From Rhynchonema sp. JSB1_4 (taxonomy: Eukaryota; Nematoda; Chromadorea; Monhysterida; Xyalidae), in NCBI GenBank assembly GCA_030248065.1, contig JASAMV010006729.1:27463-91462 (forward strand): 64,000 nucleotides of DNA. Reading direction: 5' to 3'. Positions 57,960 through 64,000 of the stretch are shown piece by piece (the stretch's first letter is position 1; each line of letters opens with the position of its first letter). The position numbers were made by a program, and so were the translations under genes. Below the pieces are notes generated by a model. It was given only the letters and a program-made list of their open reading frames with translations, did no database searches and had not been told where the DNA came from.

Positions 57960-58740
57960 GTCGAAAACCCCGAAAAAAAAACCCCGAAAAATAAAAACCC
58001 CGAAAATAAAACCCCGAAAACGAAAAACCCCGAAAAAAAACCCCGAAAACGAAAAACCCCGAAAAATATAAAATGTGTGGAAAACAATTCTTTTGGTTAG
58101 AGAAGGGTATTCATGTCGTTCGTGCACCAAAAAATGGGCACTGGTACAGTTCGGGCACAAGTTAGGTGATTCTCCTTTGTTCATGTCTTCCTGGCTGGCA
58201 GCCTAAGCCTAAGCCTAACCCTGAATGAAGGCCTATTCCGTTAAACTTTTGTGGATGTTGCCTTCATGTGGCCAGGTCTTCCTGGCTGGCAGCCTAAGCC
58301 TAAGCCTAACCCTGAAGGAAAGCCTGAGCAGTTAGGTTTTTGTGGAAGTTTTCCTCAAATGGACAGGTCTTCCTGGCTGGCAGCCTAAGCCTAAGCCTAA
58401 CCCTGAAAGAAAGCCTGTGCAGCTGTACATTTGTGGATGTTTCCTTCATATGGACATGTCTTCCTGGCTGGTAGCCTAGGTAAGCCTAAGCCTGTGAACA
58501 AGCCTAAGCCCAAGTCTAGGTTCAAGTCTGATCCGAAGCCAATTTATCAAGTGTAGTGGTGATGTTTCACTCGTGGGTCACGAGCGACATGAACACCCAT
58601 CTCTAACATTATTTTTTTCATCCCTGACATTTTTTATTTTTCGGGCTTTTTTCGGGGTTTTTCGTTTTCGGGGTTTTATTTTCGGGGTTTTTCATTTTCG
58701 GGGTTTTCCGTTTCGGGGTTTTTTTTCGGGGTTTTCGACG
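57960..58740. mobile_element. Element M with AAAACCCCG arrays as inverted ends
   Basis: GTCGAAAACCCCG begins an array of AAAACCCCGAAAA units (to about 58067); the complementary array (58640-58740) ends CGGGGTTTTCGAC. The centre holds a 91-bp tandem repeat. No target duplication recognised. Confidence 0.7.
58186..58549. repeat. 91-bp minisatellite with embedded GCCTAA units
   Basis: Units start TCTTCCTGGCTGGCAGCC at 58186, 58277, 58368 and 58459, exactly 91 bp apart. Each contains AGCCTAAGCCTAA, the complement of TTAGGC. The fourth unit is divergent. Confidence 0.9.
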
Positions 58741-58993
58741 GCCACCTAAGGTAATTCGGCTTCTGTGGACCGGGCCCTGTAGTTTTTAGGGGCCTACCTC
58801 TACCACCTACCTATGGCCCGACCTGGTCCGCAACCCACGAAGGTCGGCCCGGCCCCAAATGGACCAAAGGGGGTCATGGCTTCTGTGGCCCCCCGGATCC
58901 GCCCTTGATGTCAACCAATTTTATTTAGATTTTCTTTCATTCACTTTCAGAGGGAAGAAAATAGGTCGTTAACTTTTCTTTCAATCGTCAAGT

Positions 58994-59098
58994 ATGGGGG
59001 CCGTTTACGCTGTGTTGCGGCGTCCCGAAGTGGCACATTTGAACCATCCCAATGCCGTTGTGTTGCGACCACCTGTTAATGTGTCGCCATTCATCCGG
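58994..59098 (+). CDS. Possible first exon, uncharacterised
   Basis: Thirty-five codons from MGAVYAVLRRPEVAHLNHPN to a GTGAGT donor. Composition and donor look exonic, but no in-phase second exon was identified before the repeats begin at 59.4 kb. It could be the remnant of a gene split by insertions. Confidence 0.3.
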
Positions 59099-59379
59099 GT
59101 GAGTTGATGCTCCTTTCCTTAGGGACAGTACTCTTTCACAACAAAGTGTCTTCAGCGCGGGCTTTTTAGCAGGGGTTTGTAAAGCTCCAGCCAGGAAGAG
59201 ACGCGCCCAAAGCAAAAAAAGCAATGTCGTGTCAAAGTCCAGGTTTGGACTTGAAGGTTGGTTGGTGGGTTTTGAGCTCGCTTCGCTACGCGCCTGAATG
59301 ACGACGGTTGTGAAGATTTCGGCCCATGGTTTTAACCTGGGTGCCCTGTTTCGACGAGTCAATGTACCACCCATAGTAG

Positions 59380-59610
59380 TGGTAGGGGGTTACATTACTT
59401 GTACTCACCGATACTTATCTCGGAAAAGTCCGAGTTGGGTTGGGGTTGAGCACTTACCTCTCACAATCATACCTCTCACAAGCAATTTTATGCCTTTCAA
59501 AGGCAAAAATCGGTGTGTTTCGATCTCATTTTCTCGAAAATCGCCTACCCATAATTAGTATTTTTAGATCTTCGCCGAAAATATTGAAAAAAGCACTGAT
59601 TTTTTGCCTG
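59380..59610. mobile_element. Family J fragment, inverted
   Basis: CACTTACCTCTCACAATCAT and ACCTCTCACAAGC are the complement of the GTGAGAGGTATGATT motifs of J at about 35.3 and 56.0 kb. Confidence 0.6.
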
Positions 59611-59713
59611 TCTTTGCCAAAATTGCTTTGGCTTTTGACTTTGGCCAACTTTGACTTGTAGACGCGTATTCGAATAATGGTCTGGCCTTCCCATTATTTT
59701 TCTCCTCGACCCA

Positions 59714-59896
59714 CAGTGTAGTTCCTGGGGGGATGGGGGTCCCCCTAAGGTACACTAACCGCCGCGACCAAGGTACACGAGTACACTAACAGCCGCGCCA
59801 GGTACACTAACAGCCTCAATTTTTGCCTAAAATTGGCATTTTTAGGCCTAAAATGGGCATTTTTACGCTTAAAATGGGTGATTTTTAGGTCAACTA
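59714..59896. mobile_element. Family A fragment, left half
   Basis: CAGTGTAGTTCCTGG and subterminal GGTACACTAACCGCCG motifs, then TTTTTAGGTCAA where element L begins. The right half is absent beyond L, so a deletion accompanied or followed that insertion. Confidence 0.75.
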
Positions 59897-61284
59897 GGAA
59901 AAAGAGCCTAAACAGGCTTACGGAATTATGCAACATCCGTAACTAAACCTAGCCTAGACTTCTGACGGTACAAATGGAAGAAACAAGTCTAACCGTATAC
60001 TTATGACGGTACAATGGGGAGAAACAAGGATTATCGAACAACAGTTATGCGGGCCGACCACGTGATGTAGAAAAAATGGCGTTGCATAGTTCCGGCGCCC
60101 GCTCGGGGGAGGCGTAAATGCATAGTGCCGTGTTACATTGGGGGTTAGTGTGGAGAACCGGCAGTTCTCCATGAAACGACACGGTGTTCTTGAGCGTGTG
60201 ATTTCTAAAGAACATGTTTTGGCTGAATAATGCATGTGTAATGCTGCTGATAAGCTGACGGTCTGTTCTGTCTGTGTGTGCTTTGCATTCTGTTTTCACT
60301 GTTGAGATTGAGACTTTGTGTGTCGGCTGTTTAATATTGAGCTGTATTGCATTTCTGACGTAATGAATCTCGTATTATTGAGCATCGGAATATTGAGTTA
60401 TCGGAACTTGCAATATTGAATCTCTAAACTACAACGGACATCCAATCACACTTAACGGCATCGCTCAACCAAGCGCTACACAATGCAAGGAGCTGACTTT
60501 CCCTATGCCTAGTCGCTTCCGCGATAGTTAGTCAAAACTCAGTTCAGTAACAGAACACAATCTTCGAGCGCAATTACACGCCTTTCATTTTACTTCTTAT
60601 CATTAGTCAGTGTGAGAAACAAGTGCTGTATGATTTCACGCGCCACAAAATCCCACAACAGCACCCATTATCACATTTACTATGCATTGTATATTAGGTC
60701 TTGTTATCCCGATTCTTATGCAACTTCACGGAATCGATTTGTTCACCTCGCTAATAATCATCAGTTGGCTTTTGTCTTTTTAGACAAGCTAATTAGTTCG
60801 TATGAATAAGATGCGGCTTATCAGACCAGACAACAAAAGCACAAAATCCCTGGCTATTAAATAACACACGGCTTAGCGTTGGGTTGAACACACGGTTTCA
60901 CAAGGCAACCGTTGTTGACACTTTCCTCTTTTCATTTTCATATCATAGTTTTCCATCAGGTAACAGACAAGCACAAATGTAAATGCAAGTGCACACAAGT
61001 GTTCTGCGCTGTTGTACGAAGTTTTGACTAACCCCCAATGTAAGACGGCACTATGCATTTACGCCTCCCCCGAGCGGGCGCCGGAACTATGCAACGCCAT
61101 TTTTTCTACATCACGTGGTCGGCCCGCATAACTGTTGTTCGATAATCCTTGTTTCTCCCCATTGTACCGTCATAAGTATACGGTTAGACTTGTTTCTTCC
61201 ATTTGTACCGTCAGAAGTCTAGGCTAGGTTTAGTTACGGATGTTGCATAATTCCGAATGCCTGTTTAGGCTCTTTTTTCCTAGT
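59897..61284. mobile_element. Large palindromic element L, about 255-bp terminal inverted repeats
   Basis: The left arm (CTAGGAAAAAGAGCCTAAAC onward, 59897 to about 60150) is repeated inverted at about 61025-61284 with few differences. Arms contain TACAAATGGAAGAAACAAG and CCCGCTCGGGGGAGGCG. Ends may be TA-flanked (CTAG both sides). The 870-bp centre has no recognised gene. Confidence 0.8.
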
Positions 61285-62449
61285 TTCTCCCAGTTCAAGG
61301 GCGAAGCCACATTGTCACGCACACTCCTCGGGCATCGCTGCGCGATGCCCTCGAAGTGTCTTAATTGTCACCTACCCTTCCCATTCACCTCAGCCACTGC
61401 TAAGTCTTTGCTCGACAATTAGATCCAAAGTACATACCAAAGGCAATATAAAGCTTTGCAGCGAGCATTCTTGGTCAAAAAGCTGCTGCTTCTTGGTAAA
61501 AAACGACCTGGATTTTTTTCCAAGTCAACGGCGATGCCACGTTGCCACGCACACTCCTTTAGTGCTTTAAGTGCTTTAATTGTCACCTACTCTTCCCATT
61601 CACTTCAGCCACTGCTGAATCTTTTTCCGACATTTAGATCAGGAATACGAATACCAACGGCAATATAAAACTTTCTTGGTCAAAAAAGCATTCCTGGTTT
61701 GAATAAAACCAAACCCAGAATGACTACCTTGGGCCGGACTGACAAATCTTCCAATTTTTAGGTTGCAGTGTCCATCTGCACCACACCATTTGGCAAAGTG
61801 TTCATGATGCAGCTATTCTGGATGTCCGTTTTTATGTTGCGATGTGATCCTTTTCGTTGACACTGTTTGTATTGTCTCGTTGTCTGATTCAGTTCCAACT
61901 TTGGCACTGTGTTATTTTGCGTTGCAATGTCTCTAATTTGTGTTTGCATTTACATCAGCAGTATTTGGTCAAGAACTGCTGCTTGAAAGTGACAAAAAAA
62001 ATTTTTATCGAAATTCGTTATATCGAATGTTCACTGTATTCACAATGTTCTGTTACAACGTACATACATACTTTTACATAGTGTGCATTAGTGTAACCAT
62101 ACATGTTTTGACACTATGTAAATTAGTGTAGCTGGTTTTAATTTACAGAATTACAGGAATTGTTGTAAGTCACTTTTTGAAACGACAAAATAATGTGTGT
62201 ATTGTTGTTTTACTTCTGTTTATATAGTTCTAAGCTGTTGTTTTTGATGCCTTCCTAAGTGTATTTGGTGGCCATTGTTTTCTGGAAAGCTTAACCGTCA
62301 AGCAAACAAAGGTCTAAAGAATTTGGCAATGTTTACGAACGTTCTGGTTTCACTCTCGCTCTCCACTTTTTTACTTTTACTTATTTCGCTTTTAACTGAA
62401 AGCCCCTATGTCTAACGTTCTTCGTTCAGTTACGTCCTGCTCGATAAAA
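61285..62449. other. No confident gene
   Basis: About 61280-61440 and about 61480-61690 are diverged direct copies: both carry CCACGTTGCCACGCACACTC-like sequence, CACTTCAGCCACTGCT-like sequence and CAATATAAA. The rest is unremarkable. Confidence 0.45.
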
Positions 62450-63045
62450 TAGGCTCATTCCCAAACAGTCCCGAACCCACAAACCACCGGCCCGAGGTGC
62501 TCTGCCGAAAAATAAGTGGGACGATAAACAGCCCCGAACCCACAGACCACCGGGCCCGAGGTGCTGTGCCTAAAAATAAGTGGGACGATGAATTGGGCCT
62601 CATTCCCAAACAGCCCCGAACCCACAGACCACCGGGCCCGAGGTGCTGTGCCTAAAAATAAGTGGGACGATAAACAGCCCCGAACCCCACAAACCACCGG
62701 GCCCGAGGTGCTCTGCCTAAAAATAAGTGGGACCATGAATTGGGGCTCATTCCCAAACAGCCCCGAACCCACAGACCACCGGGCCCGAGGTGCTGTGCCT
62801 AAAAATAAGTGGGACGATGAATTGGGGCTCATTCCCAAACAGCCCCGAACCCACAAACCACCGGGCCCGAGGTGCTCTGCCTAAAAATAAGTGGGACGAT
62901 GAATTGGGGCTCATTCCCAAACAGCCCCGAACCCACAGACCACCGGGCCCGAGGTGCTCTGCCTAAAAATAAGTGGGATGATGAATTGGGGCTCATTCCC
63001 AAACAGCCCCGAACCCACCAACCACCGGACCCGAGGTGCTCTGCT
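62450..63045. repeat. 82-bp minisatellite with 64-bp variants
   Basis: Units carrying CCCGAGGTGCTSTGCC start at 62491, 62555, 62637, 62702, 62784, 62866, 62948 and 63030. The spacing is 82 bp, with two shortened spacings of 64 and 65 bp where 18 bp (ATGAATTGGGGCTCATTC region) is missing. Both strands stay open in several frames because units lack stops, so the predicted proteins are artefacts. Confidence 0.9.
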
Positions 63046-63720
63046 CAGTGTAGTTCCTTGGGGGGTCCCCCCTCGCGTACGCAATCTCCCCCCAGCGTGG
63101 GGCCGGAGCACTGTAGTTCCCACCGGACCCGAGGTGCTCTGCTCAGTGTAGTTCCTTGGGGGGGGGGGTCCCCTCCCTTGGGGGGGTTCCCCCCTCGCGT
63201 ACGCAATCTCCCCCCAGCGTGGGGCCGGAGCACTGTAGTTCCTGATCCGGCGCGGCGGTTACTGTACCTACCCCTTTTTTCCGTGCGGCGGTTAGTGTAC
63301 CTCCCGGCGGGGGGGAGGGGGAGCGGGAAAGACCCAAATTCAGGAAAAGTCACTTTTTGAGCTTGAAAATTTGACCGATTTTTTCCCCAATCACCCATTT
63401 TTGGCCTAAAAATGCGCATTTTAGGCGGGGAAGGACCCGGAATGGGGGGGGGGGAAGACCCAAATTTGGAAAAAAGTCATTTTTTGAGGTCGAAAATTTG
63501 GCTCATTTTTGCCCCTTTTTGGTAAAAAATCTCAATAAAAAGGGTATTTTGGCGATTTTTGACGACATTGACCTAAAAATCACTCATTTTATGCCTAAAA
63601 ATTCCGATTTTAGGCCAAAATTTGCCTGTTTTAGCTAAAAATTGGGGGAGTAGACGTACCCGGAGGGGGAACAGTGGGGCAGGCATACCATGGAGGGGGA
63701 ACAGACGTACCCGACGTATA
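63046..63720. mobile_element. Rearranged family A copies and local tandem duplication
   Basis: CAGTGTAGTTCCTTGG follows the minisatellite. A segment including CGAGGTGCTCTGCTCAGTG and TCGCGTACGCAATCTCCCCC is present twice, so part of the satellite and element end were duplicated together. Then GGCGGTTAGTGTACC and TTTTAGGC centres of at least two further A-type pieces follow. Confidence 0.7.
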
Positions 63721-64000
63721 CCCCTATCTCCCACCCAATTTTTGCCTAAAACACACAAATTTACGCCAAAAATAGGCATAATAATGTCGTCAATAAACAA
63801 AAAAAAGCGAAAAAAAAAAGAAAAAAATCAAAACGAATTTTCATTTTCTTTTTTTTAAAATTGCGCGTTCACAAAGAAAATGTTTCAAAAGTGCGCCTAC
63901 TAATGTCCGGACCAACCGCCTCGGACCTGGCGTTCGACGCACGTGCGTGTTGTAGACGTCCGGTCAACGTCCGTACAACGTCCGGACATGAAAAATCGAC
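63721..64000. other. End of window, no gene recognised
   Basis: An A-rich stretch and then GTCCGGAC-type repeats (GACGTCCGGTCAACGTCCG, ACGTCCGGACATG) that probably begin another element beyond the window. Confidence 0.4.

Noticed and set aside
58186..58549. CRISPR-like 91-bp periodicity
   Set aside because: The whole 91-bp unit repeats, so there are no unique spacers; it is a minisatellite.
62455..63360. Open frames of 107 to 162 codons on both strands
   Set aside because: They are translations of the 82-bp minisatellite and adjoining element ends, periodic and open in several frames.

Overview
The window is nuclear DNA from a nematode. The strongest evidence is a complete four-exon major sperm protein (MSP) gene at 11098-11714 (minus), a nematode-specific family, backed by degenerate TTAGGC (nematode telomere-type) repeats at about 55.7 and 58.2 kb and by genes split by short introns. 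I cannot name the species. All protein models below were spliced by hand from reading frame, GT/AG sites and phase.

Genes, left to right: the 3' part of a Kv-type potassium channel (+, 1-1819); a C-type lectin membrane protein (+, 2852-3735); a small putative secreted protein (+, about 4191-4583); MSP (-); a bZIP factor with a repeat-stuffed first intron (+, 12098-18001); two neighbouring cold-shock-domain genes on the minus strand (25656-27386 and 28633-33017), the second a Y-box protein with a long Arg/Gly and Lys/Glu tail; an unrecognised 249-residue protein (+, 38283-39304); two tandem D-aspartate/D-amino-acid oxidase genes (-, 39559-41758 and 42367-45472) ending in peroxisomal targeting tripeptides; a secreted multi-fibronectin-III protein of 12 exons (+, 46906-51887); and an unrecognised basic protein (+, 52347-54008).

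Much of the remaining DNA is small non-autonomous DNA transposons. Many can be delimited to the base by perfect 8-bp target-site duplications (hAT-like, TIRs mostly starting CAGTG or CAG). Others are TA-flanked palindromes (Tc1/mariner-like), a 9-bp-TSD element with CACGGTTT arrays, and a Helitron. They are nested up to six deep inside bZIP intron 1 (12.3-15.5 kb) and again at 35.0-36.7 kb. From 54.5 kb to the end the sequence is almost all elements, minisatellites and one tRNA-like sequence.

The main points of interest are the nested element stacks, a GCGCGC-TA/TG-GCGCGC palindrome in the core of otherwise different element families, a 203-bp perfectly identical block between the diverged oxidase genes (gene conversion), and the paired cold-shock genes sharing an intron position and a 98-bp exon. 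No autonomous transposase, CRISPR array or operon-like polycistron was found.
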